Shown in pieces: positions 27,015 through 36,394 of a DNA stretch of 64,000 nucleotides (the first letter of the stretch is position 1; every line of letters begins with the position of its first letter). A program made the position numbers and the translations under genes. The notes below the pieces were generated by a model that had not been told where the DNA came from, ran no database searches, and was given only the letters and a program-made list of their open reading frames with translations. The stretch is from Diaphorobacter ruginosibacter (GTDB lineage Bacteria > Pseudomonadota > Gammaproteobacteria > Burkholderiales > Burkholderiaceae_C), in contig NZ_CP060714.1 of assembly GCF_014395975.1 (NCBI RefSeq), positions 1,922,001 through 1,986,000 of the forward strand, in the 5' to 3' direction.

Positions 27015-28157
27015 TTAGCCGCCGATGTAGCTCATCTCCACGCGGCGCTTGTGCTGGCCCGATGTGTCCGCGGGCAATTCGCTGCGCAGCTCGGAGTAGC
27101 GGTCGGCCCGGTGGCCCCAGATGTTCGCGATGGCCGCGGCAATATCGGCGTCGCTTGCATCGCCTCGCAGCAGGCTGCGCAGGTCATGGCCGCGTTCGGC
27201 GAACAGGCACAGGTAGAGCTGGCCTTCCGTGGAAAGGCGAGCGCGGTTGCAGTCGCCGCAGAAGGCATGGGTGACGCTGCTGATCACGCCCACTTCGCCC
27301 AGTGCCGGGCCGTGTCCGCCACTTGCATCGGCATACCCCCAGCGCTTGGCGGTCTCGCCAGGGGCAGTGGCATCAAGCTGGACCAGCGGAAACTCGGCCT
27401 TCAGCCGGCGGATGATTTCGTCGGATGGCAATACCTCGTCCATGCGCCAGCCGTTGGTGGAACCCACGTCCATGTATTCGATGAAGCGCAGCGTGATGCC
27501 CGATCCGCGGAAATGGCGGGCCATGGGCAGAATCTCGTGGTCGTTGGTGCCGCGCTTGACGACCATGTTGACCTTGATGTGCTCAAAGCCTGCGCTGCGC
27601 GCGACCTCGATGCCTTCCAGCACGTCGGCGACGGGGAAGTCCATGTCGTTCATGCCCCGGAAAATCCGGTCGTCGAGGCTGTCGAGACTCACGGTGACGC
27701 GCGACAGGCCCGCCGCACGCAGGGCCTGTGCCTTGCGCGCCAGCAGCGAGCCGTTGGTGGTGAGCGTGAGATCGGGGACCTTGCCTTCGAGTGTGCGCAG
27801 CGCCGCCAGCTGGGCGATCAGGTTCTCGATGTTCTTGCGCAGCAGCGGTTCGCCACCCGTCAGGCGGATCTTGCGCACGCCCAGCCCCAGAAACTGGCGT
27901 GCCAGGCGGGTGATTTCCTCGAAACTCAGGAGGGCGCTGTGGGGCAGGTACGGATAGTCCTTGTTGAAGACTTCCTTGGGCATGCAGTAAGAGCAGCGGA
28001 AATTGCAGCGGTCGGTCACGCTGATGCGCAGATCCCGCAACTCGCGCCCGCGCGTATCCGGCACAGGGCCGCCGCGGTGCTGCGCGGAGCCTTGCGGGAC
28101 GATGGCAGGCAGGGCGCCTCGGCGCTGGTCTACCAGGGGGATGACGCGTTCAGTCAT
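27015..28157 (-). CDS. moaA: GTP 3',8-cyclase MoaA
   Basis: This 380-residue radical SAM enzyme starts molybdopterin synthesis from GTP. The SAM iron-sulphur motif CNFRCSYC lies near residues 55-62. [16 protein letters not shown] and TLTTNGSLL follow, and a second C-terminal cluster site has [10 protein letters not shown]. The protein ends in the required Gly-Gly (SYIGG). ATG 28157 (MTERVIPL) is chosen over a longer frame. It is the first gene of the moaA-mobA-GNAT-moeA operon; no Moco riboswitch fold was recognised in its short leader. Confidence 0.96.
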   Translation of the reverse strand: MTERVIPLVDQRRGALPAIVPQGSAQHRGGPVPDTRGRELRDLRISVTDRCNFRCSYCMPKEVFNKDYPYLPHSALLSFEEITRLARQFLGLGVRKIRLTGGEPLLRKNIENLIAQLAALRTLEGKVPDLTLTTNGSLLARKAQALRAAGLSRVTVSLDSLDDRIFRGMNDMDFPVADVLEGIEVARSAGFEHIKVNMVVKRGTNDHEILPMARHFRGSGITLRFIEYMDVGSTNGWRMDEVLPSDEIIRRLKAEFPLVQLDATAPGETAKRWGYADASGGHGPALGEVGVISSVTHAFCGDCNRARLSTEGQLYLCLFAERGHDLRSLLRGDASDADIAAAIANIWGHRADRYSELRSELPADTSGQHKRRVEMSYIGG

Positions 28158-28221
28158 GGGGGCTGTTCGTTCTTCGCTCGGTTTTCTGTTGTTACAGGCG
28201 GCGTGATAGCTTGATATTGCG

Positions 28222-28791
28222 CTATTTTCCGCCAATATGAGGCGCCGTTTCTCCGTGCCGATAGAACTGCGGATAGAACGTCCTCACACCCTCGCCATGA
28301 AAATCCCAGCCCTTGCACTGGCCCAGGTGGCGCGGCGGATCGCCGTTCAGATTGTCGCTGAACACGGAGGGCAGGCTCTGGAATGCCGCGGTCGCGAGGT
28401 TGAACAGCAGTTCCCGGATGTGCGTGCAACCCTCCACGCCGCCCAGGTGTGTCTGGATGGCCTTGCGCCAGCCGCGCGTCATACCGCATCCGACCATGCG
28501 TTGCAGGGATGACAGGGCCTCAGGGCAGCCGCCCAGCGGATGGTCGTCCATGGTGGCTTCGATGGCGTGCACGACCAGGTCGCGGTCGATGGTGACACGC
28601 AGGAACATATGATGGATGGGCTCGCCGGCAAGGCGCATGCGGCTGGCATCGCGTACATGCCGGGCATCGTATTCCTTGCTGTCATGCAATTCTCCCTCGA
28701 TGTCCCACAGGCCGTCGGCGCGCTCGAAACTTCGATAGGTGACGCGGCGAAGGTGCTGGGCAGTGCGTGGAACGGGTGGAGACAGTGGCAT
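28222..28791 (-). CDS. DUF2889 domain-containing protein
   Basis: This 189-residue protein is recognisable as DUF2889: [29 protein letters not shown] near the start, [31 protein letters not shown] in the middle, and [36 protein letters not shown], with conserved cysteines and histidines. The function is unknown. It lies upstream of moaA on the same strand with a 64-base gap. ATG 28791 is favoured; a longer form could start near 28839. Confidence 0.85.
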   Translation of the reverse strand: MPLSPPVPRTAQHLRRVTYRSFERADGLWDIEGELHDSKEYDARHVRDASRMRLAGEPIHHMFLRVTIDRDLVVHAIEATMDDHPLGGCPEALSSLQRMVGCGMTRGWRKAIQTHLGGVEGCTHIRELLFNLATAAFQSLPSVFSDNLNGDPPRHLGQCKGWDFHGEGVRTFYPQFYRHGETAPHIGGK

Positions 28792-28980
28792 GGCGGAACA
28801 GGGGGAGGTGGTCAAGGCTACCGGGGCATGCCAGACCATCAAGATTCTTTGTGGAGGGCTTGCATTGGCGCAAAGCTTGCGTCATTGTGAAGGGTCGGGC
28901 AGAACTCTGCTGTCGCCTCGGTGTAAACCAGGGCATGCCGGTCGGGCAGCGGGTGGTTGCCATGCATTCGGAGACACGAC

Positions 28981-29508
28981 ATGAAGAGCCTCGAAACGCA
29001 ATTGGCCACCTATGCGGAGTACCACAGGGACCCGCGCAATATCCAGACGCATTTCATTGGCGTTCCGATGATCATGTTCGCGGTGGTCATCCTGCTGTCG
29101 CGCCCTGCGGTTGTGGTGGCCGGTATCCTGCCGATGTCGCCCGCGGTGATCGCAGCGCTCGCGGCCTGTATCTACTATGTGCTGCTCGATACGCGGTACG
29201 GCTTCGCCATGGCGCTGGTGCTTGCATTGATGCTTGCCGCGGGCCAGTGGGTGGCGCAGCAGTCGACAGCACTGTGGCTGGCCTGCGGGGCGGGGTTGTT
29301 TCTGGTGGGATGGGTCATCCAGTTCGTCGGCCATTTCTACGAGGGCCGCAAGCCGGCGTTCGTGGACGACATCATCGGGCTCGTGATCGGGCCGCTCTTC
29401 GTGCTGGCGGAACTGGGTTTCCTGATGGGGCTGCGCAACGAGGTCCGCGAAGCCATCGAGAGGCGCGCAGGCCCTGCCCGCAGGCGGGTTGCAGGCACTC
29501 TCCCGTAA
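28981..29508 (+). CDS. Mpo1/YGL010w-like membrane protein (DUF962)
   Basis: This 175-residue membrane protein starts with LETQLATYAEYHRDPRNIQTHFIGVPMIMFAVVILL, the H...NxxTHxxGxP signature of the Mpo1-like family. Several transmembrane segments follow and GWVIQFVGHFYEGRKPAFVDD contains further conserved histidines. The yeast relative Mpo1 is an iron-dependent 2-hydroxy fatty acid dioxygenase; whether the bacterial protein does the same reaction is inference. Confidence 0.88.
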   Translation: MKSLETQLATYAEYHRDPRNIQTHFIGVPMIMFAVVILLSRPAVVVAGILPMSPAVIAALAACIYYVLLDTRYGFAMALVLALMLAAGQWVAQQSTALWLACGAGLFLVGWVIQFVGHFYEGRKPAFVDDIIGLVIGPLFVLAELGFLMGLRNEVREAIERRAGPARRRVAGTLP

Positions 29509-29653
29509 CCTGTCACGCGGTCATTTGGCGTCCGAAAGCTGGATGCAAGGGGCTTGGCTTTAAAATCAGGGGTTTCCAGCATGCCGTGGCACCCGCGGCC
29601 CGCTTGCGTGTGAAATTCCGATCCTCCCATCCATTCATCATCACATTCAGACC

Positions 29654-30193
29654 ATGTCCCTGAACAACGTTCCTGCCGGAAAGAATCTTCCAGAGTCCTT
29701 CAATGTCGTGATCGAGATTCCCATGGAATCCGACCCGATCAAGTATGAAGTGGACAAGGAAACCGGCGCGATTTTCGTGGATCGCTTCATGACGGCCGCC
29801 ATGTTCTATCCGGCCAACTACGGCTACGTGCCGCAGACGCTGTCCGGCGACGGCGACCCGGTGGACGTGCTGGTCGTGACTCCCTACAAGCTGCCCCCGG
29901 GCGTGGTGGTGCCCTGCCGCGCGCTCGGTATCCTGAAGATGGAAGACGAAGCCGGCGTTGACGGCAAGGTGCTGGCCGTTCCCACTGCCAAGATCCTCAA
30001 GCAGTACGCCGGCATCAAGACGCTGGGTGACCTGCCCGAGATCAAGCTGAAGGCCATCGAGCATTTCTTTGCACACTACAAGGATCTGGAAGAAGGCAAG
30101 TGGGTGAAGGTGCTGGGTTGGGGCGGCATGGATGAAGCCCACAAGGAACTCACCGACGGCGTTGCCAACTACGAGAAGTCCAAGAAGGCCTGA
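29654..30193 (+). CDS. ppa: Inorganic pyrophosphatase
   Basis: This 179-residue soluble family I enzyme hydrolyses pyrophosphate. The active-site acids are in [12 protein letters not shown] (about residues 66-77), with [15 protein letters not shown] near 100-114. The substrate-binding region [23 protein letters not shown] lies upstream of these. Full length. It is followed by a good rho-independent terminator at 30238-30270. Confidence 0.97.
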   Translation: MSLNNVPAGKNLPESFNVVIEIPMESDPIKYEVDKETGAIFVDRFMTAAMFYPANYGYVPQTLSGDGDPVDVLVVTPYKLPPGVVVPCRALGILKMEDEAGVDGKVLAVPTAKILKQYAGIKTLGDLPEIKLKAIEHFFAHYKDLEEGKWVKVLGWGGMDEAHKELTDGVANYEKSKKA

Positions 30194-30237
30194 TGCCTTG
30201 GGAGGGCTTGTCTGTCCCTCCAGCATTGCCTGTTGAA

Positions 30238-30270
30238 GCCCGCCCGGTTTTTCACTGGGCGGGCTTTTCT
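30238..30270 (+). terminator. Rho-independent terminator of ppa
   Basis: GCCCGCCC (30238-30245) pairs perfectly with GGGCGGGC (30257-30264) around an 11-base loop, followed by TTTTCT. Confidence 0.88.
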
Positions 30271-30369
30271 CATTGCAGAGTTGATATGAGTGCGGTTGCC
30301 CCTGATGCGCCCACTGCGGGTAATATGGTTGGATCGGCTGCTTCGCCTTGCCCTTCAGGACCTCTGCCC

Positions 30370-30903
30370 ATGCTGCCCATCTCCTCCCTGCGCTCCTCCT
30401 CTTCGCGTCGTGCCGCGCAGCAGGCCCCCAGCGTCCCGGTGCTCAAGTACCTGACGTTCCGTCTGGGCGCGGAGGTCTATGGCATCGACATCCTGTGCGT
30501 ACAGGAGATTCGCTCCTACGAGGAGCCCACCCGCCTGGCGCATGCTCCGGAGTTCGTCAAGGGGGTGCTGCACCTGCGCGGAGTCATCGTGCCGGTCGTC
30601 GACCTGCGGCTGAAGCTGCATTGCGCCGAGGCGAGCTACAACGCGTTCACTGTGGTCATCGTGCTGAAGGTGCAGGACATGCTGCTGGGCGCGATCGTGG
30701 ATGCCGTGGCGGATGTCGTGGCGCTGCAGGATGACGCGATCAAGCCCGCGCCGCGTTTTCAGGGTGCGGTGGACACGGCCTTTGTCCGGGGCATTGCGAA
30801 TGTCGACGGCGGAATGCTCATCGTGGTCGATATCGAGTCGCTGCTCAGCCCGGCCGAGATGGGCCTTCTGCAGCAGGCGGGCCAGCCGGAGTCCGTGCCT
30901 TAG
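30370..30903 (+). CDS. cheW: Solitary CheW-like chemotaxis coupling protein
   Basis: This 177-residue single CheW domain couples receptors to the CheA kinase. Typical elements are YLTFRLGAEVYGIDILCVQEIRSYEEPTRL, FVKGVLHLRGVIVPVVDLRLK, and the end FVRGIANVDGGMLIVVDIESLL. No other chemotaxis genes are nearby. The start is uncertain: ATG 30370 has an AGGA site and gives a short N-terminal extension, while ATG 30286 would add 28 residues. The stop overlaps the stop of the convergent downstream gene by 2 bases. Confidence 0.9.
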   Translation: MLPISSLRSSSSRRAAQQAPSVPVLKYLTFRLGAEVYGIDILCVQEIRSYEEPTRLAHAPEFVKGVLHLRGVIVPVVDLRLKLHCAEASYNAFTVVIVLKVQDMLLGAIVDAVADVVALQDDAIKPAPRFQGAVDTAFVRGIANVDGGMLIVVDIESLLSPAEMGLLQQAGQPESVP

Positions 30904-32183
30904 CCCTGAACTCGCGCCAGGTCTTCAGCCGCAGGCGCCGCATGCCTGAAGGGGCTGCGTTCTCGCAACTCGTCCAGGTAGTGGGCGACACCCTGGCCCT
31001 CGCGCTCCAGAAAGCGCTCCACGGCGTCCGCAAAGCCCGGGTGGGCCAGCCAGTGCGCGCTGGTGGTCTGAACCGGCAAGAGGGCCCGCGCCATCTTGTG
31101 CTGTCCCTGGGCTCCGCCCTCGAAGCGAGCAATGCCCTTTTCGATGCACCACATCAGCGGCTGGTAGTAGCAGGCCTCGAAATGCAGACAGTCCACGCGT
31201 TCGAGCGCGCCCCAGTATCGTCCGTAGGCTACGGTGGGGTGATTGTCCACGGCAGGCTGCAAGGCGATCAGGCTGCTTGCAATGGGCCGGCCCTCGCGCT
31301 CGGCGACGAACAGCACCCAATGCTCCGACATATCCAGGCGCATGTGCTCGAAGAACGTGCGGGTGAGATAGGGAGCGTTGCCGTGTTCGAGGTAGGTGCG
31401 CTCGTAGCAGGCATAGAAGAAATCCCAATCGGCAGCGGATATCTGCGTGCCCTCGAGAATGCGGAAATGCACGCCGGCATCCAGGACGCGGCGGCGTTCC
31501 TGGCGGATCTTCTTGCGCTTTTCCTGATGGAGCGACGCGAGGAATGCGTCGAAATCCCCAAAGGGCAGGCCGGTCTGCGGGTGCTGGTTCTGCCAGTGGA
31601 ACTGCACCGTGTGGCGCAGCATCAGCCCGGCGCTGCTCGCAGCCTGCAGGTCGGCTTCATCGGCGAACAGCATGTGAAGCGAGGACAGGCCCGCATCCCT
31701 GGCCCAGCCGACCACGGCACGCAGCAGCATCTCCCGTTGGTGCGCGTCGCGCGCGAGCAGCCGGGAGCCGGGAACGGGTGTGAAGGGCACGGCCACGACG
31801 GCCTTCGGGTAGTACGGCAGTCCGTGGCGCTCATAGGCATCGGCCCAGGCCCAGTCGAACACGTATTCGCCGTAAGAATGCGGCTTCAGGTACAGCACGC
31901 AGGCGGCATCCCAGGGCGCGGGATGCCCGGTTGCCGATTCTTCGCTTCGCAGCGTGAAGTAGACCGGTGTCCACCCGGTATCTGGCGTGGCGCTGCCGCT
32001 TTGCTCCATGGCCGCGAGATAGGCGTGCGCGAGGAAGGGCGTGGGGTGGGCCTGCATGCCGAGCAGTGCGTTCCACTGTGCGGCGTCCACCTCGGCGGCG
32101 CTGCCGAACATCTCCAGCACATGGCGGAGTGGCGTGGCGGAGGCGTCGTCTTCTGTCGATGGGGGATGGTGAGAGGCTGGCAC
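30900..32183 (-). CDS. FemAB-like GNAT superfamily protein (DUF482/PF04339)
   Basis: This 427-residue protein is of the FemAB-like/DUF482 family. Markers are WNALLGMQAHPTPFLAHAYLAAMEQSG near the start, ARDAHQREMLLRAVVGWARDAGLSSLHMLF, FGDFDAFLASLHQEKRKKIRQERRRV near residue 215, and YGRYWGALERVDCLHFEACYYQPLMWCIEKG near 320. The fold is two acyltransferase-like halves; a peptidyl or acyl transfer role is inferred from the fold only. The C-terminus converges on cheW. Confidence 0.87.
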   Translation of the reverse strand: MPASHHPPSTEDDASATPLRHVLEMFGSAAEVDAAQWNALLGMQAHPTPFLAHAYLAAMEQSGSATPDTGWTPVYFTLRSEESATGHPAPWDAACVLYLKPHSYGEYVFDWAWADAYERHGLPYYPKAVVAVPFTPVPGSRLLARDAHQREMLLRAVVGWARDAGLSSLHMLFADEADLQAASSAGLMLRHTVQFHWQNQHPQTGLPFGDFDAFLASLHQEKRKKIRQERRRVLDAGVHFRILEGTQISAADWDFFYACYERTYLEHGNAPYLTRTFFEHMRLDMSEHWVLFVAEREGRPIASSLIALQPAVDNHPTVAYGRYWGALERVDCLHFEACYYQPLMWCIEKGIARFEGGAQGQHKMARALLPVQTTSAHWLAHPGFADAVERFLEREGQGVAHYLDELRERSPFRHAAPAAEDLARVQG

Positions 32184-32473
32184 GGAGTTCGCGGTGGCGG
32201 CAATGCGGTGAGATCACTGGATGATGACCGAAATTGCGTATCTGCACGCCACTGAGGGAGATGGCGGCATGCGATGCAGTGCTTAAAAATCGTGCACATT
32301 GGAAAAGTCATTTTTATTCAATGACTTGCACCAGTGATACAAGGCTTTCCCTTCACTATCCACAGCACTGTCCAGCATTTGTGGGGAAAACTGGACGGCA
32401 AGGCCTTTGGCTTCCATGGCCGCGCAGGTGAAAGTGCGATGACATAATGACCGCAGTCACATTCCCTCCCGCC

Positions 32474-34126
32474 ATGTCATTTGCCATCCGCATTGCCCAG
32501 CAGAACTTTGTCGTGGGCGACATCCAGGGCAACGCCCGGAAGATCATCGAGTCCGCGCGTACCGCCCATGCCGAAGGTGCCCGCGTCCTGCTGACGCCAG
32601 AACTGGCGCTTGCCGCCTATGCAGCTGAAGACCTGTTTTTGCGACCCGCATTCCTGCAGGCCTGTGATGCCGCGCTGGCGCAGATTGCCGAGGCGAGCGC
32701 GCAGTGGCCGGGCCTGGTCCTGGTGGTGGGGCATCCCCGGGGGATCAGCGATGACCCCGGAGGGCGCTGCCACAACGCGGCCAGCATCGTCCGCGACGGC
32801 CGGGTGGAGCAGACTTACGCAAAGCAGCGCCTGCCCAACTATGAGGTATTCGATGAGCAGCGCTATTTCGTGCCGGGTCGTGGCGATTGCGTGTTCGAGG
32901 TGGACGGGATCCGCATCGGCCTGTTGATCTGCGAGGATGCCTGGTTCGCCGAGCCGGCGGCATCGGCGGCAAAGGCCGGTGCACAGATGCTGGTGTGCAT
33001 CAACGCATCCCCTTTCCATGTCGGCAAGAGTGCCGAGCGCGAATCCGAAATGCGTGAGCGCGTGCGCGAAACAGGCTTGCCGCTGGTCTATGCCCATCTG
33101 GTCGGCGGACAGGACGAAGTGGTGTTCGAAGGGGCATCGTTCGCGCTGAACGCCGATGGCAGTGTGGCCATGCGCGCGCCGTCGTTCGAGGAACTGCTTG
33201 CGCAGGTCGATGCCACCGTGGAACAGGATGCGATCACATTGTCCGGCATGCTCTCGCCCGAGATGGGTTGGGAATCGCAGATGTGGGAGGCGCTCGTCAC
33301 TGGTGTCCGGGACTATGTGGGCAAGAACGGCTTTCCCGGCGTGTTGCTCGGTCTGTCGGGAGGCATCGATTCGGCGCTGGTGCTGGCCATTGCGGTCGAT
33401 GCACTGGGGGCGGATCGCTGTTGCACGGTGATGATGCCGTCCCCCTATACGGCCGACATCAGCTGGATCGATGCGCGCGACATGGCCGAGCGCCTGAGCG
33501 TGCAGTACGAGGAAATTTCCATTGCACCGCAGTTCGAGGCCTTCAAGGCCGCGTTGGCGCATGATTTCGCCGGCCTGCCAGAGGACACGACCGAGGAGAA
33601 TCTGCAGGCCCGTATCCGCGGCACGCTGCTGATGGCGCTGTCCAACAAATTCGGCTCGGTGGTGCTCACCACGGGCAACAAGAGCGAAATGGCCACGGGC
33701 TACTGCACGCTATACGGTGATATGGCGGGCGGCTTCGCTGTCATCAAGGACGTGCTCAAGACGCGTGTGTTTGCCCTTGCGCGCTGGCGCAATGAAAACG
33801 ATCCCTACGGCCGCGGCGCCAATCCCATTCCCGAGCGCATCATCACGCGCCCGCCCAGTGCCGAGCTGCGCCCCGATCAGAAGGACCAGGACAGCCTGCC
33901 ACCCTACGAGGTGCTGGACGCGATCGTTGAGCGCTATATGGAGCGCGATGAACCGATTGACTCCATCATCTCTGCGGGTTTTCCGCCGGCCGATGTCGAT
34001 CGTGTGACCCGACTCATTAAGATCAACGAGTACAAGCGCCGCCAGGCGCCCGTCGGCGTGCGCGTGACGCGGCGCAGCTTCGGCAAGGACTGGCGCTATC
34101 CCATCACCAACAAATTCCGGGCGTGA
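32474..34126 (+). CDS. nadE: Glutamine-dependent NAD+ synthetase
   Basis: This 550-residue enzyme amidates deamido-NAD using glutamine. The N-terminal nitrilase domain has the Glu-Lys-Cys triad in LLTPELALAAYA, YAKQRLPNYEVFDEQRYF and LLICEDAWF. The C-terminal synthetase domain has the ATP P-loop VLLGLSGGIDSALVL (about residue 290) and TGNKSEMATGYCTLYGD. ATG 32474 (MSFAIRIAQQNF) is chosen. The 290-base gap upstream holds an inverted repeat AAGTCATT/AATGACTT at 32305-32327 and a possible -10 near 32440, but no gene. Confidence 0.95.
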   Translation: MSFAIRIAQQNFVVGDIQGNARKIIESARTAHAEGARVLLTPELALAAYAAEDLFLRPAFLQACDAALAQIAEASAQWPGLVLVVGHPRGISDDPGGRCHNAASIVRDGRVEQTYAKQRLPNYEVFDEQRYFVPGRGDCVFEVDGIRIGLLICEDAWFAEPAASAAKAGAQMLVCINASPFHVGKSAERESEMRERVRETGLPLVYAHLVGGQDEVVFEGASFALNADGSVAMRAPSFEELLAQVDATVEQDAITLSGMLSPEMGWESQMWEALVTGVRDYVGKNGFPGVLLGLSGGIDSALVLAIAVDALGADRCCTVMMPSPYTADISWIDARDMAERLSVQYEEISIAPQFEAFKAALAHDFAGLPEDTTEENLQARIRGTLLMALSNKFGSVVLTTGNKSEMATGYCTLYGDMAGGFAVIKDVLKTRVFALARWRNENDPYGRGANPIPERIITRPPSAELRPDQKDQDSLPPYEVLDAIVERYMERDEPIDSIISAGFPPADVDRVTRLIKINEYKRRQAPVGVRVTRRSFGKDWRYPITNKFRA

Positions 34127-34546
<420 letters not shown>

Positions 34547-34621
34547 GGCAACAAAGCGGTCCCGGGCCGGCGGCGGCGCAGCCCCTTTGCAGAGACGAGG
34601 CAGCCCAGGCCGGTCAGGGCA

Positions 34622-35230
34622 TCAAATCACATCCCTGAGCGGAATCTGCGACATGTTGTTCCCGGCCTCCTGAACCAGCTTGCGCATCAGCGCATCCATG
34701 TCGCTGCCGGCCGAGATCAGATCCATCTGCCATTCGCTCATGAGGCCGGAGCTCACGCTCGTGCCCAGAAAGCCGAGCAGGCCGTCGTAATAGCCGTCGA
34801 CATTGAGCAGGCCCACCGGCTTGTCGTGGTAGCCGAGCTGGCGCCAGGTCCAGATCTCGAACAGTTCCTCGAAGGTTCCGATGCCGCCGGGCAGGGCGAT
34901 GAACGCATCGCTGCGCTCGGCCATCATGGCCTTGCGTTCATGCATGTTGTTCACGATATGCAGCTCGTCGCAGGACTGATTGGCCAGTTCCTTGTCGACC
35001 AATGCCTTCGGGATCACTCCGACGACACGGCCGCCAGCCTTGCGGGTGGATTCGGCCACGGTGCCCATCAGGCCGCTGCGCCCGCCACCATAGACCAGTT
35101 GTCCTCCGTGTTCGCCAATCCATTGGCCGACGTCCTTGGCCGCCTGCGTGAATGCAGGATTCTCACCGGGGCGTGAGCCCAGGTAGACGCAGATAGAAAA
35201 AGCGGGTTGAGAAGCAGAGGGGGATGACAT
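34622..35230 (-). CDS. LOG family protein (cytokinin riboside 5'-monophosphate phosphoribohydrolase-like, TIGR00730)
   Basis: This 202-residue Rossmann-type protein has SICVYLGSRPGENPAFTQAAKDVG near the start, YGGGRSGLMGTVAE in the nucleotide-binding region, and the family signature ALPGGIGTFEELFEIWTWRQLGYHDKP. Bacterial LOG proteins hydrolyse nucleoside 5'-monophosphates such as AMP. The ATG at 35230 overlaps the dgkA stop codon by one base (TGATG), indicating a coupled two-gene unit. Confidence 0.91.
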   Translation of the reverse strand: MSSPSASQPAFSICVYLGSRPGENPAFTQAAKDVGQWIGEHGGQLVYGGGRSGLMGTVAESTRKAGGRVVGVIPKALVDKELANQSCDELHIVNNMHERKAMMAERSDAFIALPGGIGTFEELFEIWTWRQLGYHDKPVGLLNVDGYYDGLLGFLGTSVSSGLMSEWQMDLISAGSDMDALMRKLVQEAGNNMSQIPLRDVI

Positions 35231-35631
35231 CAGATGAACCTTTGGTACAGGGCCGCAGCCCAGACGGCGCCGCACAGCATCAGGGACAGCAGCACGGCAG
35301 CGCTGCCCATGTCCTTTGCGCGCTTGGAAAACTCGTGCAGCTCGGGGCCTATGCGGTCGATGGCCGCCTCGATGCCGGAGTTGAGGAGCTCGGTGATCAG
35401 CACCAGCACGACCACCGCGGCCAGCAGGCCTGTTTCAAGCCAATTGGTGCCCACCCAGAACGACAGGGGCAGCAGCACGACCGCCAGGCAGGCCTCGAGA
35501 CGGAAGGCCTTCTCGTGCCAGCCCGCCACAAGCCCCTGCATCGAGTATCCGAACGCATGCACGAGGCGGTTGAGGCCCGTGCGCGCCTTGTGAGGGTGCG
35601 GTAGGGGTGGTGGGGTATCGGGTCGGTCCAT
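35230..35631 (-). CDS. dgkA: Diacylglycerol kinase
   Basis: This 133-residue inner-membrane enzyme phosphorylates diacylglycerol during phospholipid recycling. It has three hydrophobic helices and the catalytic family motif ITELLNSGIEAAIDRIGPELHEFSKRAKDMGSAAV. An acidic residue in EACLAVVLLPLSFWVG is also conserved. ATG 35631 (MDRPDTP) is chosen because the conserved helices start about 20 residues later. Coupled to the following LOG gene. Confidence 0.94.
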   Translation of the reverse strand: MDRPDTPPPLPHPHKARTGLNRLVHAFGYSMQGLVAGWHEKAFRLEACLAVVLLPLSFWVGTNWLETGLLAAVVVLVLITELLNSGIEAAIDRIGPELHEFSKRAKDMGSAAVLLSLMLCGAVWAAALYQRFI

Positions 35632-35785
35632 GAAGGCTGCGAAGGCGTGTACACCGCGTGGGCAGGGCCGCACGGTCTGGTGAATGAAAAACGAGGGCGA
35701 CATGCACGCCACCTCTTGATCCTAACGCAGTCCGCGAGTCATTGTGCTGCCGTCCGGATCCGCCAAGCGGCGTCGGGAAGGCCGC

Positions 35786-36349
35786 CTACTTGCGGTTGCG
35801 GGTCAGTGGCTGCGAGTGAATCAGGCGCGTGCGCGCCAGGGCGTCGTGCCAGAACTGCCCATCGGGGTGAAAGCGGCTCAGGATCGCCCACACGGCGATC
35901 CAGCCGCCCAGAATGACGATGGCCTCGCCAGCGCCGAGGTGGAAGCCCCAGCTCACCGCCAACGGTGGCAGGAACCACATCCACGACAGCACGTAGCGGA
36001 GCAGGGCGCGAGTCTGGGAGATCGGGCGCCCGTGGATGTCCACCACGCGGATGTTCCAGGTCTTCATCGCAAGTGTCTGCCCCTTGGCCCAGAACCAAAC
36101 GAAGTAGATGCCGAAAATCACGAAGAGAAACGCCTGCAGCCCATGGCGATTGTCCAGTGCGTTGCGCGTCTGCGTGAGGGAGCTGTAGAGGTAGCCCGCA
36201 ATGAACACCACGCCGAACATCAGAATCCCCTCGTAGAGCCAGCATGCCATGCGTCGCTTCAGGGGCGGGGTCTTGCCCTCCTGTACGGCCGGCGGAGCTG
36301 CCATTGGCTGGGCGTTTGCGGATGGGCCGGAAGGGGGCTGGGCGTTCAT
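35786..36349 (-). CDS. RDD family membrane protein
   Basis: This 187-residue protein has an N-terminal proline/alanine-rich tail. The RDD domain begins LKRRMACWLYEGILMFGVVFIAG, and FVWFWAKGQTLAMKTWNIRVVDIHGRPISQTRALLRYVLSW follows. Four transmembrane segments are visible. The function is not established, though transport roles have been proposed for some members. It is the last gene of the sigma factor/DUF3619/DUF3106 operon. Confidence 0.9.
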   Translation of the reverse strand: MNAQPPSGPSANAQPMAAPPAVQEGKTPPLKRRMACWLYEGILMFGVVFIAGYLYSSLTQTRNALDNRHGLQAFLFVIFGIYFVWFWAKGQTLAMKTWNIRVVDIHGRPISQTRALLRYVLSWMWFLPPLAVSWGFHLGAGEAIVILGGWIAVWAILSRFHPDGQFWHDALARTRLIHSQPLTRNRK

Positions 36350-36394
36350 GCGGTGGGTGGCGGGCAGATGGATGCGGGAGTTTCGCTCGTCGCG

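Noticed and set aside
26499..28214. 571-codon plus-strand frame
   Set aside because: Antisense to mobA and moaA, which carry diagnostic motifs.
28158..28221. Moco riboswitch before moaA
   Set aside because: The gap between DUF2889 and moaA is only 64 bases and shows no fold of that size or type.
32305..32327. Inverted repeat before nadE considered as a terminator or NAD-regulator site
   Set aside because: No T-run in a useful place and it does not match the nadA palindrome; kept only as a note under nadE.
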